The notes beneath the pieces are model-generated. The model was not told where the DNA came from. It made no database searches and saw only the letters and a list, made by a program, of their open reading frames with translations. This document shows positions 20,935 through 29,474 of a DNA stretch of 64,000 bases, in pieces. Origin of the DNA: Cyanobium sp. NIES-981 (GTDB lineage: Bacteria; Cyanobacteriota; Cyanobacteriia; PCC-6307; Cyanobiaceae); contig CAMDLO010000003.1 in the NCBI GenBank assembly GCA_945901765.1, forward strand, positions 1 through 64,000. Direction: 5' to 3'. How positions within the stretch are numbered: position 1 is the first letter of the stretch; every line of letters begins with the position of its first letter. A program made the translations under genes and the position numbers.

Positions 20935-21426
20935 ATGACCGACGCAGCCGCCGCCTTTCCGCCCGCCACGATCGAGGCGTTCCTGCGCCTCTGCGCCGGC
21001 GAGTGGATGGGGCTGCGCAGCCGTTTCGCCCTGGATACCGCTCTGGAAGACGAGAACGGCGACGCGTGGCACAGCAGCGAGCGCGGCGAGCTGGTGGTGC
21101 GCTACCTGGAGCCCGAGAACCCCGGAGCCCCTGGCGGCCTGCAGGTGACCCCGCAGGAGGGGGGAGCCCAGCAGCTGCAGTTCAGCGGCGCCGGAGACTT
21201 CACGGTGAACAGCCGCGATGGCGACCGGCAGGGGCGTTGGCGGCTCTGGCCCGACGGCAGCCTGGAGCTCACCCTCTGCACCGGTGGCGACACGGTGCGC
21301 GAGCGGATCTGGTTCACCAAGCCCAACCTGCGGCTGCGCAGCACGGTGGAGAGCCGGGCCGACGGCACACCGGGCCGGGCCAGCTTCAGCTCCGAGATCC
21401 GCCGGGTGAGCCGGCCAGCAGGCTGA
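20935..21426 (+). CDS. Phycobiliprotein lyase, CpcS/CpeS family
   Basis: FLRLCAGEWMGLRSRFAL..., WHSSERGELVVRYLEP..., GDTVRERIWFTKPNLRLRSTVE..., ASFSSEIRRVSRP matches the CpcS/CpeS lipocalin-like pattern. Confidence 0.78.
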   Translation: MTDAAAAFPPATIEAFLRLCAGEWMGLRSRFALDTALEDENGDAWHSSERGELVVRYLEPENPGAPGGLQVTPQEGGAQQLQFSGAGDFTVNSRDGDRQGRWRLWPDGSLELTLCTGGDTVRERIWFTKPNLRLRSTVESRADGTPGRASFSSEIRRVSRPAG

Positions 21427-21430
21427 GCCA

Positions 21431-22129
21431 ATGCGCCTGGACGTGGTCAGCCTGGCGCCGGAGGCCTTCGCGCCCCTGCTGAGCCTGGGGGTGATCGGCC
21501 GGGCGTTTGGAGCCGGCATTGCCGCCCTGCACACCCACAACCCGCGCGACTACGCCACCGACAAGTACCGCAAGGTCGACGACGAGCCCTACGGCGGCGG
21601 CGCCGGCATGGTGCTCAAACCGGAGCCGGTCTACGCCGCGGTGGAGGCGATTCCGGTGCTGCCGCGGCGGCGGGTGCTGCTGATGAGCCCCCAGGGCAGG
21701 CCCCTGCAGCAGGCTGACCTGCGCCGCTGGGCCACGGGCACCGACCAGCTGGTGCTGATCTGCGGCCACTACGAGGGCTTCGATGAGCGCATTCGCAGCC
21801 TCGCGGATGAAGAGGTGTCGCTGGGCGATTTCGTGCTCACCGGCGGCGAGCTGCCGGCGGCGGTGATCATCAACGGTGTGGTGCGGCTGCTGCCCGGCAC
21901 GGTGGGCACCCAGGCCTGCCTGGAGGAGGAGAGCCACAGCGCCGGCCTGCTGGAGCACCCCCACTACACCCGCCCCGCCAGCTTCCGGGAGATGGAGGTG
22001 CCGGCGGTGCTGCGCAGCGGCGACCACGGTGCCATCGCCAGCTGGCGCCTCGAGCAGCAGCAGCAGCGCACAGCCGAGCGCCGGCCCGATCTGTATGCGC
22101 GCTGGCAGGAGCAGCAGGCGCAGCAGTAG
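21431..22129 (+). CDS. trmD: tRNA (guanine-N1)-methyltransferase
   Basis: [17 protein letters not shown]..., [61 protein letters not shown]. Confidence 0.97.
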   Translation: MRLDVVSLAPEAFAPLLSLGVIGRAFGAGIAALHTHNPRDYATDKYRKVDDEPYGGGAGMVLKPEPVYAAVEAIPVLPRRRVLLMSPQGRPLQQADLRRWATGTDQLVLICGHYEGFDERIRSLADEEVSLGDFVLTGGELPAAVIINGVVRLLPGTVGTQACLEEESHSAGLLEHPHYTRPASFREMEVPAVLRSGDHGAIASWRLEQQQQRTAERRPDLYARWQEQQAQQ

Positions 22130-22133
22130 CGCC

Positions 22134-22535
22134 ATGCTGGACGTCCCCCACGCTGCCCGGCCGGCGATGCTGCTCACCACCACACCCAGCCTGGAGGGGC
22201 GGCCGATCCGCCACTACCTGGGTCTGGTGCACGGCGAGACGATTCTCGGCGCCAACCTGTTCCGCGACATCCTCGCCTCGATCCGCGACCTGGTGGGGGG
22301 GCGCGCCCGGGCCTACGAAACCACCCTGGTGCGGGCTCGGGAGATGGCGCTGGAGGAGCTCAGCCGGCGGGCGCGGCTGCTGGGTGCCGATGCGGTGGTG
22401 GGTGTGCGGATCGACGTGGAGGTGCTCGGTCAGGCGGGCGGCATGCTGATGGCCTGCGCGACCGGCACGGCGGTGAACCTGGGCCCAGCCGGGCCCCAGC
22501 CGCTGCCAGCGCCCGGCCTGCCCCCCGCCCCCTGA
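22134..22535 (+). CDS. YbjQ/UPF0145 family protein
   Basis: [51 protein letters not shown]...[28 protein letters not shown]. Start 22134 or 22167. Confidence 0.85.
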   Translation: MLDVPHAARPAMLLTTTPSLEGRPIRHYLGLVHGETILGANLFRDILASIRDLVGGRARAYETTLVRAREMALEELSRRARLLGADAVVGVRIDVEVLGQAGGMLMACATGTAVNLGPAGPQPLPAPGLPPAP

Positions 22536-22545
22536 GGGTTTCCGC

Positions 22546-23502
22546 TCAGCTCTTGCCGGTCTGCAGCCCCCGCAGCGCCGCCAGCAGCGCCGCCGGGCTC
22601 TGGGGATCCACCATCAGCACGCTGCCGCCCTTGGCCTGGGCCATCGCCTCGCCCATCGCCATCCAGTCACCGGCCAGCAGCAGGCGCATCGCTTCGGCGG
22701 CGGCCGGACTGGCCTGGATCGCCTCCGCCAGGCGGGTGGCGGCATCGGCGCGGGCCTGCGCCAGCAGGGCCTGCTGCTTGGCCTGAGCCTCGGCCTCCAG
22801 CACCAGCGCCTCCTGCTTGGCCCTGGCGTCGAGCACCAGCGCCTCAGCCCGGCCGCGGGCGGCGTTGAGCTGCGACTCGCGCTCCCCTTCAGAGCGCAGG
22901 ATGGCGGCCCGTTTCTCCCGTTCGGCGGTCATCTGCTGCTCCATCGCCTGCTGCACGCCAGGGGATGGGTGGATATCGCGCAGCTCCACCCGGGTCACCT
23001 TCACGCCCCAGGGATCGGTGGCCTGATCCAGCTCCTTCAGCAGCACTTCGTTCACCTCGCTGCGGGTGGTGAAGGTCTGATCGAGGTCGAGCTTGCCCAT
23101 CTCGGCGCGGATCTGGGTGAGCACCAGGTTCACCATCGCCGACTGCAGGTTGTCGACGGCGTAGTAGGCGCGGGCATGCTCCAGCAGCTGCCAGTACACC
23201 ACCGCATCCACCTCGATGGCCACGTTGTCGCGGGTGATGCACTGCTGGGGCGGAATGTCGAGCACCCGCTCCTTGAGCGACTCGTGGCTCACCACCTTCT
23301 CCAGCACCGGCAGGACGAACGACAGCCCCGGCTGCAGCTGGCGGTCGTACTTGCCGAGGCGCTCCACCAGCCGCGACTGGCCGCCACTGGTGACCTTCAC
23401 ACTGTTGATGCCGAGCACGGCCATCACCGCCAGGGCCGGCAGACCAAGGAAGACATCCATCGGAATCGCCCCGCTGCAGATCCCGCCCAGGCTAGGCAGC
23501 AT
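22546..23502 (-). CDS. SPFH/Band 7 (stomatin/QmcA-like) protein
   Basis: SRLVERLGKYDRQLQPGLSFVLPVLEKVVSHESLKERVLDIPPQQCITRDNVAIEVDAVVYWQ..., AEREKRAAILRSEGERESQLNAA. Start probably at MDVFLG (23460). Confidence 0.93.
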   Translation of the reverse strand: MLPSLGGICSGAIPMDVFLGLPALAVMAVLGINSVKVTSGGQSRLVERLGKYDRQLQPGLSFVLPVLEKVVSHESLKERVLDIPPQQCITRDNVAIEVDAVVYWQLLEHARAYYAVDNLQSAMVNLVLTQIRAEMGKLDLDQTFTTRSEVNEVLLKELDQATDPWGVKVTRVELRDIHPSPGVQQAMEQQMTAEREKRAAILRSEGERESQLNAARGRAEALVLDARAKQEALVLEAEAQAKQQALLAQARADAATRLAEAIQASPAAAEAMRLLLAGDWMAMGEAMAQAKGGSVLMVDPQSPAALLAALRGLQTGKS

Positions 23503-23522
23503 GGTCTGAGCTGACTGCAGCC

Positions 23523-24011
23523 ATGGCCCCGCTCCTCGCCCTGCCTCCCGCCCTGCTCTGGCTGGCGCTCGGCCTGGCCATGCTGGCCATCGAGGCCCTC
23601 GGCGCGGAGTTCGACGGCCTGCTGGCCGCGGCCCTGGCCTGCCTGAGTCTGTCGGTGACCACGGCCCTGCTGCCCCTGGCCGCAGCCGTTCAGGTGCTGG
23701 CCTTCATCACCCTCACCGGCCTGCTGCTGCTGGCGCTGCAGCGCTGGTCGCAGCGGCGGCGGGAGCGGGCGATCCCTCCGGCGGCGACGGCCGGTGAGGC
23801 CACGGTGATCAGCGGCTTCGACGGCCCGACTCCTGAGCGGGGCCGGGTGCGCTGGCAGGGCCAGAGCTGGGCGGCGGAGGCCCTCGACACCCCTGAGGCC
23901 CTGGGCCCCGGAAAGCCGGTGCTGGTGATGGGCCGGGAGGGCAACCGCCTGCAGGTGATGGCCCTCTCCCCCGGATCAGGCCCGGCGGGCGAGGATCGCT
24001 CCGCCACCTGA
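23523..24011 (+). CDS. NfeD-like protein (short form)
   Basis: Two or three TM segments then soluble OB-like tail GEATVISGFDGPTPERGRVRWQGQSWAAEALDTPEALGPGKPVLVMGREGNRLQV; divergent from SPFH gene. Confidence 0.78.
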   Translation: MAPLLALPPALLWLALGLAMLAIEALGAEFDGLLAAALACLSLSVTTALLPLAAAVQVLAFITLTGLLLLALQRWSQRRRERAIPPAATAGEATVISGFDGPTPERGRVRWQGQSWAAEALDTPEALGPGKPVLVMGREGNRLQVMALSPGSGPAGEDRSAT

Positions 24012-24035
24012 CATCAGCGTTCCGCCGGGGTCCCC

Positions 24036-24533
24036 ATGGAGCTGCGCATCGGCAACGGCTACGACATCCACCGGCTGGTGCCCGGCCGCCCCCTGATCCT
24101 CGGCGGGCAGAGGCTCGACCATCCCGCCGGCCTGGGGCTGGACGGCCACAGCGACGCTGACGTGCTTGTGCATGCCGTGATGGACGCCCTGCTGGGCGCC
24201 CTGTCGCTGGGCGACATCGGTCGCTGGTTCCCCCCGGACGACCCCCGCTGGCTGGGGGCCGACAGCCTGCAGCTGCTCGAACAGGTGGTCGCTCTGGTGA
24301 GCGAGCGGGGCTGGCAGGTGGTGAATGTCGACAGCGTGGTGGTGGCGGAGCGGCCGAAGCTGCGCCCCCACATCGCGGCGATGCGCGCAGCAATCGCCTC
24401 CAGCATGGGGCTGACGCCGGAGCAGGTGGGGGTGAAAGCCACCACCAACGAAGGCCTGGGGGCTGAAGGGCGCGAGGAGGGGATCTCCTGCCAGGCCGTG
24501 GCGCTGCTGATGCGACAGGCGGTGGCACGCTGA
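24036..24533 (+). CDS. ispF: 2-C-methyl-D-erythritol 2,4-cyclodiphosphate synthase
   Basis: [83 protein letters not shown]. Confidence 0.97.
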   Translation: MELRIGNGYDIHRLVPGRPLILGGQRLDHPAGLGLDGHSDADVLVHAVMDALLGALSLGDIGRWFPPDDPRWLGADSLQLLEQVVALVSERGWQVVNVDSVVVAERPKLRPHIAAMRAAIASSMGLTPEQVGVKATTNEGLGAEGREEGISCQAVALLMRQAVAR

Positions 24534-24559
24534 GAGCCACCGGCGCCGGGTCCCACTTC

Positions 24560-25033
24560 ATGGCTCGATCCGTTCACTCCTCCCCGACGGGCCGGATCCA
24601 TCGGCTTTTCCTTAGGGTTGCGAGCCTTTGGCTGGCAGGGATGCTGCTGCTGATCTCACCCCCATCGGCCAGCGCCGCCCGGGCCACCGGCTCGGGGGGA
24701 CCTGAAGGCGTGCAGATCGAGGTGGTGGAGCATCTGCGGCTGAAGGTGCCGGCGGCGGCTCGGCAGGCCTGGCTGGAGGCGGAACAGGGCAGCTGGGAGC
24801 CCTGGCTGCAGCGCCAGGCCGGCTTCCTCGGGCGTCAGCTGCTCTGGGATCCCGAGCGAGAAGAGGGCACCCTGCTGATTCACTGGGCCAGCCGCGAGCA
24901 GTGGCAGGCGATCCCACCTGCGGAGGTGGAACGGGTGCAGCGGCGCTTTGAGCAGCTGGCGCGTCGCCACACTGGCCGGGGACTGGCCAACCCCTTTCCG
25001 CTCACCCATCAGGGGGAGCTGGTACCGCAGTGA
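24560..25033 (+). CDS. TIGR03792 family secreted protein
   Basis: Signal peptide then VEHLRLKVPAAARQAWLEAEQGSWEPWLQRQAGFLGRQLLWDPEREEGTLLIHWASREQW. Confidence 0.75.
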   Translation: MARSVHSSPTGRIHRLFLRVASLWLAGMLLLISPPSASAARATGSGGPEGVQIEVVEHLRLKVPAAARQAWLEAEQGSWEPWLQRQAGFLGRQLLWDPEREEGTLLIHWASREQWQAIPPAEVERVQRRFEQLARRHTGRGLANPFPLTHQGELVPQ

Positions 25034-25977
25034 GCCCCAGCCCCCGCCACGGTCAGGGGCCTGGCCAACCCGACTACGTGCTCGGCAGCCACGGCGCTGA
25101 GCACGCGCGGCTCGGTCGCCAGCACGCCATCTGGCGGGACGAGGCGATGGCCGCCTGGCAGCGAGCGGGATTCGGCAGGGGGCAGTGGCTGCTGGACCTG
25201 GGCAGCGGTCCCGGCTTCGCCAGCGCCGACCTGGCTGCGCTGGTGGGCCCCGACGGCCGGGTGCTTGGTCTCGACAGCGCCCGCCGCTTCGTGGCGGCGG
25301 CGAAGCAGCTGGCGCAGGAGCGGGGGCTGAGCCAGCTGGAGACCCACTGCATCGATCTGGCCAGTCCCGATGACTGGCGGACCCTGAATCTGCCAGCACG
25401 CCGCTGGCATGGGGCCTGGTGCCGCTGGCTGGCGATGTTCCTGCCGCGCCTTGATCCCCTGCTCGATCTGGTGCAGCACAGCCTGCGGCCTGGCGGCCGC
25501 CTGGTGCTGCATGAATACATTCGGTGGGACACGTTCAGCGTTCACCCTGGCGGCACCGAGCTGCGGCGGTTCATGGCGCGCTGCATCGACCACTGGCGGG
25601 CCCACGGCGGCGATCCGGACGTGGCCTCGCGCCTGCCCGCCCTGCTGGAAGCCCGAGGCCTGCGGTTGCTGAACTGCCGCAGCCTGCTGGCCTGCTCGCC
25701 CACCAGCGGCGCCAAGACCCGCTGGCTGCTCGACTTTGTGGGCTCCTACGGACCCCAGCTGCAGGCGAACGGCATCTGGAGTGAGGCCGAGCAGAGCGCG
25801 CTGACGGCTGAACTGGCCGAGGCCCGGCAGCGCACCAGCCTCTGGCTCACCCCGGCCCTGGTGGAGATGGTGTGGGAGCAGCCGGGACAGCAGACCCTGC
25901 CCGAGGCGGCTGTGGCTGCAACGGCCGGGGTTGGGGCCGGGGTTGGGGTTGGGGCCGGGGTTGAGGGCGAACGATGA
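25030..25977 (+). CDS. Class I SAM-dependent methyltransferase
   Basis: LLDLGSGPGFASADLAALVGPDGRVLGLDSARRFVAAAK motif I; GTG start overlaps upstream stop; C-terminal GVGAGVGVGAGV tail. Confidence 0.88.
   Translation: MSPSPRHGQGPGQPDYVLGSHGAEHARLGRQHAIWRDEAMAAWQRAGFGRGQWLLDLGSGPGFASADLAALVGPDGRVLGLDSARRFVAAAKQLAQERGLSQLETHCIDLASPDDWRTLNLPARRWHGAWCRWLAMFLPRLDPLLDLVQHSLRPGGRLVLHEYIRWDTFSVHPGGTELRRFMARCIDHWRAHGGDPDVASRLPALLEARGLRLLNCRSLLACSPTSGAKTRWLLDFVGSYGPQLQANGIWSEAEQSALTAELAEARQRTSLWLTPALVEMVWEQPGQQTLPEAAVAATAGVGAGVGVGAGVEGER
25927..25960 (+). repeat. Six G4 tracts with constant 2-nt spacers (GGGG-NN)6; potential G-quadruplex
   Basis: GGGGTTGGGGCCGGGGTTGGGGTTGGGGCCGGGG: G runs at 25927-30, 33-36, 39-42, 45-48, 51-54, 57-60. 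Confidence 0.9.
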
Positions 25978-26687
25978 GCGTGCAGCCCGACGAGCCCCTG
26001 CAGCACCGGCTCGATCTGCAGCGGCGGCAACGGCTCGGCATGGTGGAAGCGATCTGGGGGGAGCACAAGAGCGCCGAGCAGATCGCGGCGATCTGCATCA
26101 CGCTGCTCGCCGCCGATGAACTGGTGCTGGCCACCCGGGTGGACAGCGCCAAGGCCGACGCCGTGCTCGGCCTGCTGCACTGCGACGGGGGCAGCGGTCC
26201 AGTGCGCTATCACCAGGCTGCCCGCTGTCTTGTCAGCGCGGCCATGCCACCGCTCCGGCCCTCCGCTGGATCAGTGGCGGTGCTGGCCGGCGGCACATCC
26301 GATCTGGCCGTGGCCAGCGAGGCCGCCCTGGCCCTGGCCTGCCACGGCATTGGCGCTGAGCTGGTGCTCGATGTGGGCGTGGCTGGGCTGCACCGCCTGC
26401 TGAATCAGCTGGAGCAGCTGGGCGGCGCCTCGGTGCTGATCGCCTGCGCCGGCATGGAGGGGGCGCTGCCGACGGTGCTGGCCGGCCTGCTGCCCCAGCC
26501 GGTGATCGCGGTACCGGTCAGCGTTGGCTACGGCGTGAGCCAGGGGGGTGTTGCAGCCCTGCACGGCATGCTGGCCAGCTGTGCCCCAGGGCTGTGTGTC
26601 GTCAACATCGACAACGGCTACGGCGCGGCGATGGCCGCGCTGCGGATCCTCGGGATCAGAGATGCTGGAGATCCGGGTAGGCGGTGA
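25974..26687 (+). CDS. larB: LarB / circadian phase modifier CpmA-like protein (PurE-like domain)
   Basis: RQRLGMVEAIWGEHKSAEQIAAI..., VAVLAGGTSDLAVASEAALALACHGIGAELVLDVGVAGLHRLL, VLIACAGMEGALPTVLAGLLPQPVIAVPVSVGYGVSQGGVAALHGMLASCAPGLCVVNIDNGYGAA. Confidence 0.93.
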   Translation: MSVQPDEPLQHRLDLQRRQRLGMVEAIWGEHKSAEQIAAICITLLAADELVLATRVDSAKADAVLGLLHCDGGSGPVRYHQAARCLVSAAMPPLRPSAGSVAVLAGGTSDLAVASEAALALACHGIGAELVLDVGVAGLHRLLNQLEQLGGASVLIACAGMEGALPTVLAGLLPQPVIAVPVSVGYGVSQGGVAALHGMLASCAPGLCVVNIDNGYGAAMAALRILGIRDAGDPGRR

Positions 26688-27645
26688 GCAGTTCCTCGGT
26701 GCTCAGCACCTCGCCGGCGCCATCGGGCTGCCAGATCACCTCCACCGCCAGCAGATCGGTGGAGGAGAGCCCGCCGAGCACCTGCAGGGAGGCGCGCAGC
26801 GCTTCGGCGCTGGCGGCACCGGGGAGGGTGAAGCGCTGACGGCTGGCCGCCAGGATGGTCACAACGATGAAATCGCTGGCCGCGTCGCTGTCGCCGGCTC
26901 TGGTGATGGCGGCTGCAGCGGCCGGATCGGCGCGGCGGCCCGACACATTGGTGGTGAGTTCAGCAGACAGTTTGCTGCGCTCGGCCATCGACAGACGATT
27001 GAAGGTGCCTTCGGCGGTGGCGAAGGGCACTTCACCCCGCTCAGCAAGCGCATAGACCCAGAGATCGGGATGGCGCAGGAGCGCCAGCGTGGTCTCCTGA
27101 AGCACCACCTGCAGGCCGCTGCTGCTGCCGGTATCGGCCGATGCGGCCAGGCGACGCAGATCCGTCTGCAACTGGCGAGCGGAAGCAAGCAGTCCGACCT
27201 GCAGCTGCACCATGCTCACCGGCCCGTCGACGCGGGCCAGGCCGCCGCCGCCGTTGTCGCCGCTGCCGCCGCCGCGCAGAGCATTGGTCACCAGACCGAT
27301 CACGGCCATCAGCACCAGGAAACCGAGCAGGCCGCCGCCACCGAAGCCAACGAAGGGAATGATGAACGGGAAGCCGATTCCACCACCGCCATAGCCGCCG
27401 CCATACCCGCCGTAGCCGCCGCGATAGCCACCGCCGTAACCGCCGGTTCCGCCGCCATACCCACCGCGATAGCTGCCACCGCCGCCATAGCTGCGGGGAA
27501 CGGATGGGGCCGAGCGGAAGTTGCCACCGCCGATACGGCCCCCACTTGCCGCCTGAACGGGTCCGGGCTGCCAGAGCAGCAGGCCCAGCACCAGCACGGG
27601 AAGGGCCAGACGGGCAAGGGCGCGTCTCAGCACGGAGGTGGGCAA
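26656..27645 (-). CDS. DUF1517 family protein with Gly/Tyr-rich N-terminal segment
   Basis: Signal peptide; YGGGGSYRGGYGGGTGGYGGGYRGGYGGYGGGYGGGG; TM; VQLQVGLLASARQLQTDLRRLA... as in DUF1517. Confidence 0.85.
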   Translation of the reverse strand: MPTSVLRRALARLALPVLVLGLLLWQPGPVQAASGGRIGGGNFRSAPSVPRSYGGGGSYRGGYGGGTGGYGGGYRGGYGGYGGGYGGGGIGFPFIIPFVGFGGGGLLGFLVLMAVIGLVTNALRGGGSGDNGGGGLARVDGPVSMVQLQVGLLASARQLQTDLRRLAASADTGSSSGLQVVLQETTLALLRHPDLWVYALAERGEVPFATAEGTFNRLSMAERSKLSAELTTNVSGRRADPAAAAAITRAGDSDAASDFIVVTILAASRQRFTLPGAASAEALRASLQVLGGLSSTDLLAVEVIWQPDGAGEVLSTEELLTAYPDLQHL

Positions 27646-27681
27646 GGGAAGTGGGCGCGGGGCCGCAGATGCCCTTGAAAT

Positions 27682-27930
27682 CTAGGTACCACCCCCCACG
27701 ATGGTGACCACCTCAAGGCAGTCGGATTCCTGCACCATCCGGCCGGACCAGTGGGAGCGAGGCAGGATGTCGCCGTTGTACTCGACCACCACCAGGCGGG
27801 GGTCGTAGCCCAGGGCGACAAGCGCCTGCTCCAGCGTCAGGCCGGCGGCGCAGGCGCGCTGCTCCCCGTTGACCTGCAGGGTGAGCGGCGGGCCGGAGCG
27901 AGGCGGTGGGGGTGCGGGAACGGAGCCCAT
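27682..27930 (-). CDS. thiS: Sulfur carrier protein ThiS
   Basis: LTLQVNGEQRACAAGLTLEQALVALGYDPRLVVVEYNGDILPRSHWSGRMVQESDCLEVVTIVGGGT; terminal GG, with a trailing T. Confidence 0.9.
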   Translation of the reverse strand: MGSVPAPPPPRSGPPLTLQVNGEQRACAAGLTLEQALVALGYDPRLVVVEYNGDILPRSHWSGRMVQESDCLEVVTIVGGGT

Positions 27931-28070
27931 GGCTGCAATCGCTGTGAGGTCATGCTGGCTGAACGGCCGGCCCTGCTGCCCGGCATTGCCGCGCAGCACT
28001 ACGGCGCAGCACTGGGACTCAGCACTGCGGCTCAGGTCTGCTCCTCGGCACATCTCCTCAGCACCGCGCC

Positions 28071-29186
28071 TCAGTGGACCTGGCCGAGGGCGCTGAGCAG
28101 ATCCCGGCTGGCCGCCCCCGCATCCGCCGCCGCGGTGATCGCCCGCACCACCGCCACCCGCTCGGCTCCGGCACGGCGCAGCTCCGGCACCGCCTCAGCC
28201 GTGATTCCCCCGATCGCAAACCAGGGGATGCGGGCGGTGCTGCTCGCCTCGCGCACATAGGCCAGGCCCACCGGCTGCCGGCCTGGCTTGGTGGGTGTGG
28301 CCTGCACCGGCCCGACGCCGGCGTAGTCGCAGCCATCCGCCTCCGCCTGGCGCAGCTGGGTCAGGGCATGGGTGCTGCGCCCGATCAGCCGGTGCGGTCC
28401 GAGCAAGCGGCGGGCAACGGCCGGCGGCAGATCCCCCTGGCCGAGGTGCACGCCATCGGCGTCCACAGCCAGGGCCAGGTCGATGCGGTCGTTCACCAGG
28501 AACAGCGCTCCATGACGGACGCAGAGCTCCCGCAAGGCCAGGGCCTGCTCCAGCCGGCCGAGGTCATCGCCCGGAGCGGCCGCCGCGTCGCTGCCTGACT
28601 TGGCCCGGTACTGCACCAGACGCACACCGGCCTGCAGGGCCGCCTCGACACGGGCCGGCAGATCCGGCGCCGGGCTGGTGACCAGGTAAAGATGGCAGCG
28701 CTGCAGCAGCTGGCGGCGGGCCAGGCCGGTGGCTGCAGAGGCAGCGGCGTCAGGGGCGGCGGGGGTGGCCTGGAGCAGCTCCAGCTCCAGGTCGTAGAGG
28801 CGGTAGCGGATCGCCGCCGCTTCCGCCGCCAGCCCGGGATCCTGACTGCGGCCGAACTCCTCGAGCACCCGCAAGGCCTCCTGCACCCGGGCGGCATTGG
28901 CGGCCACCACCTGATCGGGCCGCCGCCGCTCCGCCTGAACGGGATGGGTCATGCCCGTGGCCGGGTCGCCGGCGGCATCGCGGGCCTGCTTGTAGGCGTC
29001 GCGATGGCAGCGGCCGAGCCGTTGGCGCATGTCCTTGGTGCGGGTCACCAGATCACCGCGCAGGAGCCCGAAGCGGGCCCACTCCTCCAGCACGCGCAGC
29101 CCCTCACGGGCGCGATCGAGATTGGCATCGATCAGCCGCAGCACCGCACGGTCACCGCGGCCTGCATCGGTGTCTGACGTGACCAT
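28071..29186 (-). CDS. thiE: Thiamine-phosphate synthase (cyanobacterial long form with N-terminal helical domain)
   Basis: RLIDANLDRAREGLRVLEEWARF N-domain; LYLVTSPAPDLPARVEAALQAGVRLVQYRAK, LVNDRIDLALAVDADGVHLGQGDLPP, LIGRSTH, DYAGVGPV. Probable start MVTSDTD at 29186. Confidence 0.94.
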   Translation of the reverse strand: MVTSDTDAGRGDRAVLRLIDANLDRAREGLRVLEEWARFGLLRGDLVTRTKDMRQRLGRCHRDAYKQARDAAGDPATGMTHPVQAERRRPDQVVAANAARVQEALRVLEEFGRSQDPGLAAEAAAIRYRLYDLELELLQATPAAPDAAASAATGLARRQLLQRCHLYLVTSPAPDLPARVEAALQAGVRLVQYRAKSGSDAAAAPGDDLGRLEQALALRELCVRHGALFLVNDRIDLALAVDADGVHLGQGDLPPAVARRLLGPHRLIGRSTHALTQLRQAEADGCDYAGVGPVQATPTKPGRQPVGLAYVREASSTARIPWFAIGGITAEAVPELRRAGAERVAVVRAITAAADAGAASRDLLSALGQVH

Positions 29187-29234
29187 GGCGCAGAGCAGTT
29201 CGCGGCTTAACTTGCCTCCAGCATCCCCCGATGG

Positions 29235-29474
29235 ATGTCGCCCCCCTCCCCGATGGCCCACAACCCAGACCAAAGCGGAGCCACGCAGAGCGGAGCCAGT
29301 CAGGTCCAAGCCAGTGCGAGCGGAGCCAGCGCCCCTGCCGGCCGGCCGGCAACCACCCCTGAACTGACGGCGGGCGACAACCCGATGGTGGTGCTGATCT
29401 CAGGCATTCTGCTGCTGGGGGGGATCGCTGCCTTCATCAGCTGGGGGCTCAGCCACGCCTACCCCGGCCGTTAA
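29235..29474 (+). CDS. Small single-TM protein with repetitive Ser/Gly/Ala/Gln-rich N-terminus
   Basis: 79 aa ORF with TM (NPMVVLISGILLLGGIAAFISWGLSHAYPGR); start may be ATG 29253. Confidence 0.65.
   Translation: MSPPSPMAHNPDQSGATQSGASQVQASASGASAPAGRPATTPELTAGDNPMVVLISGILLLGGIAAFISWGLSHAYPGR
29274..29333 (+). repeat. 15-bp coding tandem repeat (SGA[ST][QA]-like, four units, one diverged)
   Basis: agcggagccacgcag / agcggagccagtcag / gtccaagccagtgcg / agcggagccagcgcc. Confidence 0.85.

Noticed and set aside
27400-27500. ccgccgtag/ccgccatac repeats as a possible CRISPR or satellite
   Set aside because: They encode the Gly/Tyr-rich segment of DUF1517; units are short and spacers absent.
26548-27678. 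376-aa plus-strand ORF
   Set aside because: Antisense to the DUF1517 gene; its Ala/Ile/Thr repeats mirror the Gly-rich coding repeat on the other strand.
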